Assembly (NCBI RefSeq): GCF_031551385.1
Contig: NZ_JAVBNS010000005.1
Location: 1-64,000, forward strand
Length of the DNA stretch: 64,000 bases
Origin: Anaerosporobacter sp031551385
GTDB taxonomy: Bacteria; Bacillota; Clostridia; Lachnospirales; Lachnospiraceae
Reading direction: 5' to 3'
The translations under genes were made by a program, and so were the position numbers. Every line of letters starts with the position of its first letter. Position 1 is the first letter of the stretch. This document shows positions 9,108-16,748 of this stretch, piece after piece. The notes beneath the pieces are model-generated. The model was not told the origin of the DNA, ran no database searches, and saw nothing but the letters and a program-made list of their open reading frames with translations.

Positions 9108-9584
9108 ATGTTAAAAGAACAAGATATGTCTTATGAAAAATTAAAGGAATATATAATTGGCACAACATGTGCAGGAATAGAGATGTTATCTGATAAAGAG
9201 AGGAAAGAGCGTGAAGCTTGTATTGAACAGGCGATGACTGATTTGAATCAACTTCTTCCAGATGGTATCGACACTATGAACAATAAAATAAAAGAATATG
9301 TGGATGAGAACGGTGAAATAGCAGGAGCATTGTGGACAACTGTTGTAAGTGAAGACGATTATTTAAGATTAGCTCTAATTCTTGTGAGAGAAGAACATTG
9401 AGGCAAGGGTTATGGCAAACAGCTAATGGATCTTGTTGTTGAAGAAGCAAAAGAAAAAGATCTTGGGTTAGTGGCACTTGGCGTATATAAGACGAATACA
9501 ACAGCGATTTCTCTTTATAAAAAATGTGGTTTCATAATTTTTGATGAAGAAGAAACGCGTTATAATATGTTGCGAGAGATATAA
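9108..9584 (+). pseudogene. GNAT acetyltransferase interrupted by an in-frame TGA
   Basis: Residues 1-97 end at TGA (9399-9401). The same frame continues for another 60 codons to TAA at 9582-9584, giving GKGYGKQLMDLVVEEA and then TTAISLYKKCGF, the typical second half of a GNAT N-acetyltransferase. The stop falls exactly in the acetyl-CoA-binding R/Q-x-x-G-x-G/A motif: VREEH-stop-GKGYGK. A single C-to-T change of CGA (Arg) explains it. There is no other frame damage, so inactivation looks recent, or the stop is read through or is a sequence error. The 97-residue product alone would lack the cofactor site. The substrate is unknown. Confidence 0.85.
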
Positions 9585-9705
9585 AATACATTGGTATTAG
9601 GTTGAGAGAAAATAATGTGAAGGTGAACATGCAGCCCAGTGATTCTTTCGACCGTAAGTATGTGGGCAGTATCACAAGTGAATCGGTGATAGGCATGGTA
9701 TAAGT

Positions 9706-10365
9706 ATGAAAAGAAATTGTAGTTTAGATGAGATATCAGATGGTAAGTTCTATGAGTTGAATGATATGGTGAAAGTAGGTTGTGATGACTGTAATGGATG
9801 TTCTGCATGTTGCCAAGGAATGGGAAATTCACTTGTATTAGACCCACTGGATATTCACCGTTTATCTATAAAACTAGAGTGCAAATTTGAAGAGTTATTA
9901 ACAGATAAGATTGAACTTAACCTAGTAGATGGAGTAATACTTCCGAATCTTCGTATGACTGGAGAAGAGGAGCGTTGTGTGTTCTTAAATGAAGAAGGAC
10001 GATGCAGTATTCACGCTTCTCGTCCAGGATTTTGCCGTATCTTTCCGCTGGGAAGATATTATGATGATGAGAGATTTCGGTATATTCTACAAGTTCATGA
10101 GTGTGCAAAGCCAAACAAGACAAAGGTGAAGCTAAGTAAATGGATTGATACACCTGATTTAAAGAAGAATCAAGAGTTTGTGAATGTATGGCATTACTTC
10201 TTGAAGGAAGTACAGTTGATGATGAAATCAACGGAAGATGAGGCACTCAGAAAGAAAATAACAATGTATATTCTTCAACTATTTTATTTGACTCCGTTTG
10301 AAAAGGAAAAAGATTTCTACGAACAATTTGCAGAACGATTGGAAAACGCAAGAAAGAATATATAG
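9706..10365 (+). CDS. YkgJ-family cysteine-cluster protein
   Basis: A 219-residue cytoplasmic protein of the YkgJ/CxxCxxCC family, thought to bind zinc or an iron-sulfur cluster. The N-terminal cluster is CDDCNGCSACCQG (residues about 23-35), followed by CVFLNEEGRCSIHASRPGFCRIFPLGRY (split here as CVFLNEEG and RCSIHASRP plus FCRIFPLGRY), the second conserved cysteine group. The C-terminal third is helical and family-specific. The biochemical role is unknown. It has a terminator right after it and is probably monocistronic. Nothing else of note is seen in the 121 bases after the acetyltransferase pseudogene apart from a small GTATCAC/GGTGATA hairpin near 9668-9693. Confidence 0.75.
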   Translation: MKRNCSLDEISDGKFYELNDMVKVGCDDCNGCSACCQGMGNSLVLDPLDIHRLSIKLECKFEELLTDKIELNLVDGVILPNLRMTGEEERCVFLNEEGRCSIHASRPGFCRIFPLGRYYDDERFRYILQVHECAKPNKTKVKLSKWIDTPDLKKNQEFVNVWHYFLKEVQLMMKSTEDEALRKKITMYILQLFYLTPFEKEKDFYEQFAERLENARKNI

Positions 10366-10402
10366 AAAATTAGAAAGAAAAAACAATAATTATTTGTAAA
10401 CG

Positions 10403-10434
10403 AGGCAAAGTAGATTAACATACTTTGTCTTTTT
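10403..10434 (+). terminator. rho-independent terminator
   Basis: AGGCAAAGTA (10403-10412) pairs with TACTTTGTCT (10421-10430) around an 8-base loop, with one wobble, and is followed by T-rich sequence. It ends the YkgJ-type gene. Confidence 0.75.
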
Positions 10435-10558
10435 GTGTCTAATAAAGCAAAAGTCCTATTGCCGAATGCTGAATTAATATGTAAAATAGTTGTGATAATG
10501 GTAATAACTGTTTAAGATTGCAGTCAAATATATTATTTTTAACTCAATAAAAGTAATA

Positions 10559-10587
10559 TGTACATTAACATATAAAACATATATAAT
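10559..10587 (+). promoter_or_regulatory. candidate promoter for the tcdA and membrane-protein array
   Basis: TGTACA (10559-10564), a 17-base spacer and TATAAT (10582-10587). The -10 is perfect and the -35 is weak. The surrounding 10440-10657 is very AT-rich and contains no gene that I can support. Confidence 0.4.
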
Positions 10588-10657
10588 TAATATGAAAATG
10601 TAATTCAAAGGATATAGTCCTGTGAAATTACTAATATTTTTATAATAAGGATGGTAT

Positions 10658-11428
10658 ATGAATATGTTAAATGAATTTTCTAGAGCGCAATTATTACTTG
10701 GAGAGGAATATATGCAAACACTTGCAGAGGCAAGAGTGGCGGTATTTGGAATTGGTGGAGTTGGAGGATATACGGTAGAAGCACTTGCAAGATGTGGTGT
10801 TGGGGCATTTGATTTAATCGATGATGATAAGGTGTGTTTAACGAATATCAATCGTCAGATTATAGCAACAAGAAAGACAGTGGGAAAATATAAAGTAGAT
10901 GTTATGAAGGAACGAATACTTGATATTAATCCAAGGGCAGAGGTTACAGTGCATAAGTGTTTCTATCTTCCTGAAACAGCAGGACAATTTAATTTTTCGA
11001 ATTATACATATGTAGTGGATGCAGTAGATACCGTGACAGCTAAACTTGATATTATTATGCGAGCAAAAGAGGCTGGTATTCCTATCATTAGTTGTATGGG
11101 GGCAGGAAATAAGTTAGACCCTACAAGATTTGAAGTGACTGATATCTATAAAACAACAATGTGTCCATTAGCTAAGGTGATGAGACGTGAACTTAAAAAA
11201 AGAGGTGTTAAAAAATTAACTGTTGTTTATTCCAAGGAAAAACCAAAAAGGCCATTAGAAGATATGTCAATGAGCTGCAGAAGCCATTGTATCTGTCCAC
11301 CGGGAGCGCAGAGAAAATGTACGGATCGAAGAGATATTCCAGGAAGTTTATCGTTTGTACCATCTGTTGCAGGGCTGATTATGGCAGGAGAAGTTGTGAA
11401 AAATCTGAATAAAATATTAGAGGAGTAG
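10658..11428 (+). CDS. tcdA: tRNA threonylcarbamoyladenosine dehydratase
   Basis: A 256-residue E1-like ATP-dependent enzyme that cyclises t6A37 to ct6A in ANN-decoding tRNAs. The Rossmann signature is VAVFGIGGVGGYTVEALARCG (written here as VAVFGIGGVGG then YTVEALARCG; residues 27-47). The adenylation segment LTNINRQI, the DAVDTVTAKLDII block and the C-terminal SCRSHCICPPG cysteines all match the CsdL/TcdA family. The length is typical. It is followed after only 4 bases by the membrane-protein array; the ribosome site of that array (GGAG) lies inside the tcdA 3' end, so the two are translationally close. Confidence 0.88.
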   Translation: MNMLNEFSRAQLLLGEEYMQTLAEARVAVFGIGGVGGYTVEALARCGVGAFDLIDDDKVCLTNINRQIIATRKTVGKYKVDVMKERILDINPRAEVTVHKCFYLPETAGQFNFSNYTYVVDAVDTVTAKLDIIMRAKEAGIPIISCMGAGNKLDPTRFEVTDIYKTTMCPLAKVMRRELKKRGVKKLTVVYSKEKPKRPLEDMSMSCRSHCICPPGAQRKCTDRRDIPGSLSFVPSVAGLIMAGEVVKNLNKILEE

Positions 11429-11432
11429 AGAG

Positions 11433-12575
11433 ATGGAGAAAACAAGTTGGTTGGATGAGAATGTATGTGGGAAAGTTAGGAAGGTAAGAAAAGCAATAAT
11501 AAGAATGCTAATTTCTTTTCTAGTTCTTTGGGGCGCTTTTATGATTTGGCAGATATGTTCTGCAGGCGATTTTCGAATAGGAAAAGAAACGCCGATCTAT
11601 GTAAGTGTAGCACCTATTTTTTTAACAATATGCGCATTATTAAATATAAAAGCAACAAATGAATCTGTATATAAAGATAGAGTAATATATGCGATGAAGG
11701 AGTTAGGAACGGTACAGGATTTAGAGGAAGATATGCGTAATGCAAAGAAATTCGAGAATGCGGAGATGGTAACATTTGTTGGTTCAAGATATATTATCAA
11801 TCTGTCTTTTACAATGTTTTCTCAAGAAAGAGTGACAGTAATTAAGTATGATGATGCAGTATCTGTAAAAATTGTTGATGCACGTTTTAAAGCAGGAAGA
11901 GGTAGTCAGACAGGTATTCAGATCCAGATTAATAGATTGGGAAAAAAGGCGATTGACTTTATCGGAATAAGCAATAAAAAAGATGCGATTGGCATTATTG
12001 GAGAGATGGAAGAACAATTATCAAGAGGGGAACAAAGACCGGATACTGAGAATCAATTGTCAATCAAAGAGCAGGTTGCAAGCAAACTGAATAAGAGAGA
12101 TTGGAAGTTGAACATTGGAGTAGTTGTGGTTGGTGCAATGTTGATGATTGGATCAACCTTGTATTATGGTGTGAAGGGTGCGAGCATTCCGATGGATTAC
12201 CAATACGAAGAAACGATAAAGGCAGTGGCATATAAAGTGGGATATCAAGGTGGAATTAACTATATTTACTATGCAGATACGACTTCGTCGGCAATGTTTC
12301 GAGAAGTAGCTAGTGAAGAAGAGTATAATGCAGCACGCATTGGAGGTGCTACCGTTTATCGTGAAAAATATACAAGTAATAAAGCGCAAAAAAGTGTATT
12401 TTTAAAAGAGAAAAACTTGTCAGCAAAAGAGGTCAAGGAGAAAGCGCGAGGTGATGAATTCCTTGTACTGCTATTTGGTTGGATATTCGGCTTTATAGTA
12501 TTGTTTGCAGGAGCACTATTAATGGCGATAAATATAAGAAGAGCAAAAAGCGAGAAGGTTATAAAAATACAATAA
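11433..12575 (+). CDS. membrane protein of unknown function, paralogue 1 of a tandem family
   Basis: I do not recognise this 380-residue protein. It has two halves. The N-half (1-195) has two hydrophobic segments (about 20-42 and 53-72) and a conserved soluble region with EEDMRNAKKFENAEMVTF and VIKYDDAVSVKIVDARF. The C-half (205-380) has a hydrophobic segment (about 225-247), then IPMDYQYEETIKAVAYKV, YIYYADTTS, GGATVYREKYTS, KNLSAKEV and a final hydrophobic segment (345-368). Both halves are conserved in the downstream paralogues. There is no signal peptide, enzyme motif or metal site that I can name. The start is 4 bases after the tcdA stop, with GGAG in the tcdA end. Confidence 0.7.
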   Translation: MEKTSWLDENVCGKVRKVRKAIIRMLISFLVLWGAFMIWQICSAGDFRIGKETPIYVSVAPIFLTICALLNIKATNESVYKDRVIYAMKELGTVQDLEEDMRNAKKFENAEMVTFVGSRYIINLSFTMFSQERVTVIKYDDAVSVKIVDARFKAGRGSQTGIQIQINRLGKKAIDFIGISNKKDAIGIIGEMEEQLSRGEQRPDTENQLSIKEQVASKLNKRDWKLNIGVVVVGAMLMIGSTLYYGVKGASIPMDYQYEETIKAVAYKVGYQGGINYIYYADTTSSAMFREVASEEEYNAARIGGATVYREKYTSNKAQKSVFLKEKNLSAKEVKEKARGDEFLVLLFGWIFGFIVLFAGALLMAINIRRAKSEKVIKIQ

Positions 12576-12594
12576 AAGAAAAAGGAGTAGAGTG

Positions 12595-13197
12595 ATGAAT
12601 ACTACAAGTTGGTTAGAGGAAAATGTATATAAAAAAATTGAGAAAAACAAGGCAAGGACAGTAACAAGGGTAATGTTTTTATTAGTTCTTACGGTAGGGG
12701 TTTCATTTTGGCAGGCACAGGCGGAATCAAGTACAGATTTTTTAGAGACTCCAAGTTTAAGAATTGGACTTATGTGTGGAATCGGTCTATTGCTATGTAT
12801 AGCAATTACGGTATTGAGATTAAACAGATCTGTATACCAAAAGAAAATTGAGAAGTTTCTTGAGGGAAAAGGAACAATAGAAGAATTTGATGAGGACATG
12901 AAAAACGCAAAAAGATTTGATGCGCCAGTGTTTTCTATCTTTGTTGGGAAAAAATATGTTTTTACTGTATATTGGACAACGCTGAATCCTGCAAAATTAC
13001 AAGTAATTAGATATGATATGGCAGTAACAATGAAAGTTATGGATTACCGATACAATCACAAAGAGAGAGCTAGGGGAATAGAAATCCAATTAGTGGATGC
13101 AAGTGGTAAGGAAGTCGGTATTGTGAACACAAACAGCAAGGATCATGCAATCGAGATTGTTGAAGAGATAGAAAGAAATATATCAATAGAGAAATAG
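12595..13197 (+). CDS. N-terminal half of split membrane-protein paralogue 2
   Basis: This 200-residue ORF is homologous only to residues 1-200 of the 380- and 383-residue neighbours (NTTSWLEENVYKKIEK; DEDMKNAKRFDAP; VIRYDMAVTMKVMDYRY). It ends at TAG (13195-13197), where paralogue 3 has a Gln codon after LSVEK. ATG at 12595 is preferred to the upstream GTG at 12592 because GGAG ends 7 bases before it. It carries two predicted membrane segments. Together with the next ORF it covers the full family length, so the protein may work as two chains. Confidence 0.7.
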   Translation: MNTTSWLEENVYKKIEKNKARTVTRVMFLLVLTVGVSFWQAQAESSTDFLETPSLRIGLMCGIGLLLCIAITVLRLNRSVYQKKIEKFLEGKGTIEEFDEDMKNAKRFDAPVFSIFVGKKYVFTVYWTTLNPAKLQVIRYDMAVTMKVMDYRYNHKERARGIEIQLVDASGKEVGIVNTNSKDHAIEIVEEIERNISIEK

Positions 13198-13205
13198 GAG
13201 ATGAA

Positions 13206-13721
13206 ATGATGGAAAATTTACCAATAAGAGATGCGGTTGCAAAGAAACTTAATACAAGAGATAAAAAATATGGGATTTTAGCATTGGTAATTGGTGTTAT
13301 TATAATGGTGTTATCAACGGTATATTTTATTGCAAACTGCGCAAAAGTACCGACAGATTATAAATATAAAGGAAATGTAAGAGCGGATGCGTATCAAGTA
13401 GAAACGGTGGGAGATAGCCACTTTATCCACTATATGGATAGTACCTCGGCAGCAACATTTCGAGAACGTGCCACTTCGGGGGAAAGTGCTTCTGCACAGT
13501 TTGGTGGAGCAACAATTTATCGCGAAAAGTATTCAAGTGATACTGCGCGAAAAAGTATATTTATAAAGGAAAAAGAATTATCAGCAAAAGAAGTACGAAA
13601 TAAGTTGTGGCTAGAAGAAGCAAAAACAATATCTGTAGGTTGGTTTTTTGGTGGGATTGTGTTGATTATGGGTGTTGTATTGTTAGTGATGAGTAAAGGA
13701 AAAAACAAGCTGAGGGGATAG
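13206..13721 (+). CDS. C-terminal half of split membrane-protein paralogue 2
   Basis: A 171-residue ORF matching residues of about 205-380 of the neighbouring paralogues: LPIRDAVAKKLNTRDKK, a membrane segment, VPTDYKYKGNVRADAYQV, GGATIYREKYSS, KELSAKEV and a final membrane segment. It begins 8 bases after the stop of the N-half, in another frame. AGGAG at 13196-13200 overlaps that stop and serves the tandem ATG codons at 13206 and 13209, so it can be translated efficiently and is probably coupled. Both halves are otherwise undamaged. Confidence 0.7.
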   Translation: MMENLPIRDAVAKKLNTRDKKYGILALVIGVIIMVLSTVYFIANCAKVPTDYKYKGNVRADAYQVETVGDSHFIHYMDSTSAATFRERATSGESASAQFGGATIYREKYSSDTARKSIFIKEKELSAKEVRNKLWLEEAKTISVGWFFGGIVLIMGVVLLVMSKGKNKLRG

Positions 13722-13733
13722 GAAAGTAAAACG

Positions 13734-14885
13734 ATGAATAATGAAAACTGGATAGAGAAAAATATATACATAAAAATCGATGATGCAAAAAAGAAAATGG
13801 GGAAAGCTCTAATAAAGCTGTTAATACCACTCCCTTTCCTTTTATATCTATGTGCAGGAGAAGAAGGAAAGCTCGACATGGGTGAACCTATAGTGAAATT
13901 TTTGATTGGACTGTTTCTTGGAACAGTTATAATTGCAATACTAGCTGTATTTTCAATGCGTAAAGCAGTTTGTAAAAAGAAAATTGTAGAGGCTATGGAT
14001 GGACTTGGAACGATAGAAGATTTAGAAAACGATATGTATAATGCAAAATGTGTTGAGCAACGAAACAGGGTAATATATATTGGTACAAAATATGTTCTTA
14101 TGTTTCCGTTGTCAAGATTTTTGTCGAAAAGATTACAGATTATTAAGTATGATGATGCAAAATCAATAAAAGTAGTGGATTCGCGCGACTGGAATATAAG
14201 AAAAGGGGAAGAAGCAATTAAAATTCATATCTATGCGGTAGGAGGCAAGGAGATTGCGGCAATTGATTTTGCGGATAAAGATGCGGCAATTGAAATAGTG
14301 GGCGAACTTGAGAGACGATTATCTGTTGAAAAACAAGAACATGCAGAAACAGAACACTTGCCAATAAGAGACGAAATTGCCGATGAATTTAATAAGAAGG
14401 ACAAGAGGAAGGGGAAAAAGGCATTAATAATAGGAGTGACTATTTTGGTAGTATCAACAGCGACATTTTTTGTGCGGTGCGCTCTTATACCTACGGATTA
14501 TAAGTATGAAGAAACGATAAAGGCAGTGGCGTATAAAGTATGGTCAGTAGGTGGACTTCATTATATTTACTATGCAGATACTACATCAGCAGAAACGTTC
14601 AAAGAGAGTGTTGACTATGATGAGTATTGGGACGCGCGTAATGGTGGTGCTACTATTTATCGAGAAAGATATTCAAGTAAAACAACTGAAAAGAGTGCAT
14701 ATCTAAGAGAAAAAAATTTATCAGCAAAAGAAGCGAGAGATGATTTGAAATTTAAAGAAGCAGGGATTTTAATATTTGGCGGAATATTTGGCAGTGCTGG
14801 GGTTATTGTCGGAGCAGTCTATATGAAGCAAAGTAAGAGAAAAAACCAAGCCAAGATAAAGTTACCTGCTAATTATAGGACTTAA
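13734..14885 (+). CDS. membrane protein of unknown function, paralogue 3 of a tandem family
   Basis: A 383-residue unsplit paralogue with the same layout: two N-terminal hydrophobic segments, EDLENDMYNAKCVEQ, IIKYDDAKSIKVVDSRD, a central KGKKALIIGVTILVV membrane segment, IPTDYKYEETIKAVAYKV, HYIYYADTTSAETF, GGATIYRERYSS, KNLSAKEAR and a C-terminal membrane segment with a basic tail. It starts 12 bases after the split pair and is probably co-transcribed with it. The strongly conserved ETIKAVAYKV...YADTTS block probably marks the functional core of the extracytoplasmic or lumenal part. I cannot assign a function. Confidence 0.7.
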   Translation: MNNENWIEKNIYIKIDDAKKKMGKALIKLLIPLPFLLYLCAGEEGKLDMGEPIVKFLIGLFLGTVIIAILAVFSMRKAVCKKKIVEAMDGLGTIEDLENDMYNAKCVEQRNRVIYIGTKYVLMFPLSRFLSKRLQIIKYDDAKSIKVVDSRDWNIRKGEEAIKIHIYAVGGKEIAAIDFADKDAAIEIVGELERRLSVEKQEHAETEHLPIRDEIADEFNKKDKRKGKKALIIGVTILVVSTATFFVRCALIPTDYKYEETIKAVAYKVWSVGGLHYIYYADTTSAETFKESVDYDEYWDARNGGATIYRERYSSKTTEKSAYLREKNLSAKEARDDLKFKEAGILIFGGIFGSAGVIVGAVYMKQSKRKNQAKIKLPANYRT

Positions 14886-14943
14886 GATGGAATAAAGTTA
14901 TTGTTCAATCCCAAGCCTTGCACACTACAAAATAAAATTCTAT

Positions 14944-14971
14944 ATGACAAATTGAGAAATAAGAGTATAAT
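14944..14971 (+). promoter_or_regulatory. promoter for the SDR gene
   Basis: ATGACA (14944-14949), a 16-base spacer and a perfect TATAAT (14966-14971), about 48 bases before the proposed TTG start of the oxidoreductase. Confidence 0.5.
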
Positions 14972-15018
14972 TGACTAAGAATTAATCAAGAATTGATAAA
15001 AAAGGAGTGTGCAATGAT

Positions 15019-15840
15019 TTGGCTAAGAAAGTAGCATTAATAACAGGTGCATCATCTGGAATTGGAAAAGATACTGCGTTAGTTTTAAAGGATATGGGAT
15101 ATAAAGTATATGGCGCTGCACGCCGAATGGATAAGATGAAGGATATCGAGCAAAAAGGTGTTTCAATTATGTCGTTAGATGTAACGGATGAGGAGTCTAT
15201 GATTGCTTGTGTAGATAGCGTAGTAAAGAAAGAGGGAAGAATCGATGTGCTTGTGAATAATGCAGGGTATGGATTCTATGGAGCAATTGAAGATGTTCCA
15301 ATGGAGGAAGCGAGAAAGCAATTAGATGTAAATCTATTTGGTCTTGCACGTATGACACAATTAGTACTTCCTACAATGAGGAAACAACATGCTGGTAAGA
15401 TAATTAATATATCGTCTATGGCAGGCAGAGTATGCACGCCATTCGGAGCGTGGTATCATGCAACAAAATATGCGGTAGAAGGTTTCTCGGATTGTCTTCG
15501 TATGGAGGTTGAGCCATTTGGTATTGACGTAGTATTAATTGAGCCAGGGGCAATAAAAACCGATTGGGGAATTATCGCAGCAAATCATCTGCAAGAGGTT
15601 TCTGCGAAAGGAGCATACAAGAAGCAAGCAAATCGTGTTGCGAATTATTTTAAAAAGGCATACACATCGAATTCTATTTCTAAGCCAGAACTTATATCAA
15701 ACACAATTGCAAGAGCAGTTCGTGCGAAGAAGCCGAAGACAAGATATCTAGTTGGATATGGAGCGAAGTTGTCTGTATTTTCAAAACATATACTTTCGGA
15801 TCGAATGTATGATAAAATAATTAAGAAAGTCATGAGGTAA
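15019..15840 (+). CDS. classical SDR-family oxidoreductase
   Basis: A short-chain dehydrogenase/reductase of 273 residues using NAD(P)H. TGASSGIG (cofactor site) lies near residues 9-16, NNAG near 82, and the catalytic S...YHATK at about 140-157. I chose the TTG at 15019: AAGGAG at 15002-15007 is 11 bases upstream and the protein then begins MAKKVALITGASSGIG, the normal SDR opening. The upstream in-frame GTG at 15007 overlaps the ribosome site and is unlikely. The substrate is unknown; the C-terminal extension (about 225-273) is typical of the larger classical SDRs acting on hydrophobic or steroid-like alcohols. It is co-oriented with lgt downstream. Confidence 0.8.
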   Translation: MAKKVALITGASSGIGKDTALVLKDMGYKVYGAARRMDKMKDIEQKGVSIMSLDVTDEESMIACVDSVVKKEGRIDVLVNNAGYGFYGAIEDVPMEEARKQLDVNLFGLARMTQLVLPTMRKQHAGKIINISSMAGRVCTPFGAWYHATKYAVEGFSDCLRMEVEPFGIDVVLIEPGAIKTDWGIIAANHLQEVSAKGAYKKQANRVANYFKKAYTSNSISKPELISNTIARAVRAKKPKTRYLVGYGAKLSVFSKHILSDRMYDKIIKKVMR

Positions 15841-15899
15841 CTAGAAGGATAAAGTCCCAAATAGTTATGTTGTGAGTTGAATCAAAGGAGAAAAAGTAT

Positions 15900-16667
15900 A
15901 TGTTAAAAGATATGTTTACAATTGGCGGTTTTACCGTTCATGGATATGGTCTTATGATTGCGATTGGATTTATGTTGGCAGTATTTGTGGCAACACACCG
16001 TGCAAAAGCTTATGGGCTAAACCAAGAAGCGATTGTTGATGTTGCATTAATTGCAATTATCAGTGGTTTTGTTGGAGCAAAATTATTATATGTTATTGTT
16101 GAATTTAAAGATTTTATCAAAGACCCATTAGCTGTATTAGGTTCAGAAGGTTTTGTTGTTTATGGTGGAATTATAGCTGGTGTATTAGCGTGCATGTTGT
16201 ATTGCATAAAGAAAAAACTTAGCTTTATGAGTTACTTTGATATTGTAATGCCCTCTATATCGATTGCGCAAGGATTTGGAAGACTTGGTTGCTTTTTAGC
16301 AGGCTGTTGCTATGGTAGTGAAACAAGTTGTGCATTAGGAGTAACATTTCCAGAGAATAGTATGGCACCTGCAGGTGTGAAAGTATTACCAACGCAGTTA
16401 TTCTCGGCAGGAGGAGATTTTTTAATAGCAGGGATTTTAATTCTTTATGCGAGAAAAGCGAAGTACAAAGGAAATACAGCGGCATTATATCTTGTGTTAT
16501 ATGGAATGGGAAGGTTCTTAATTGAATTTTTACGAGATGATGAACGTGGTGTAGTTGGTTTCCTGTCAACATCACAGTTTATCTCGATTTTCTTTGTAGT
16601 TATAGCAGCGGTATTGTTTTATGCGAATAAAAAGCGCGGGGTGGCAGCAGATATGATTCGAGAGTAA
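15900..16667 (+). CDS. lgt: prolipoprotein diacylglyceryl transferase
   Basis: A 255-residue polytopic membrane enzyme that transfers diacylglycerol from phosphatidylglycerol to the lipobox cysteine of prolipoproteins. It shows the HGYG motif (about 14-17), the conserved YGGIIAG segment and the signature SIAQGFGRLGCFLAGCCYG (about 120-138) with the essential Arg, then GxGRFLIEFLRDDERG near the C-terminus (YGMGRFLIEFLRDDERG). About seven hydrophobic segments are present. The length is usual. At least two lipoproteins in this window (29.4 and 59.7 kb) would be substrates. Confidence 0.93.
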   Translation: MLKDMFTIGGFTVHGYGLMIAIGFMLAVFVATHRAKAYGLNQEAIVDVALIAIISGFVGAKLLYVIVEFKDFIKDPLAVLGSEGFVVYGGIIAGVLACMLYCIKKKLSFMSYFDIVMPSISIAQGFGRLGCFLAGCCYGSETSCALGVTFPENSMAPAGVKVLPTQLFSAGGDFLIAGILILYARKAKYKGNTAALYLVLYGMGRFLIEFLRDDERGVVGFLSTSQFISIFFVVIAAVLFYANKKRGVAADMIRE

Positions 16668-16689
16668 AAAAACCCCTTTGTGTGTGAAC

Positions 16690-16719
16690 TTGAATGACAA
16701 ACTACATTGGTTGTGTTAT
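16690..16719 (+). promoter_or_regulatory. candidate promoter for the AAA-ATPase-like gene
   Basis: TTGAAT (16690-16695), an 18-base spacer and TGTTAT (16714-16719), 30 bases before the start at 16749. Moderate match only. Confidence 0.35.
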
Positions 16720-16748
16720 CATAAGCGTAAACGGATAGGAAGGGGTGT

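Noticed and set aside
13195..13211. Treating the split paralogue simply as a pseudogene
   Set aside because: Both halves are fully open, the second has a well-placed AGGAG and start, and two separate changes would be needed. A sequence error or early decay cannot be excluded, so it is reported as two CDSs.
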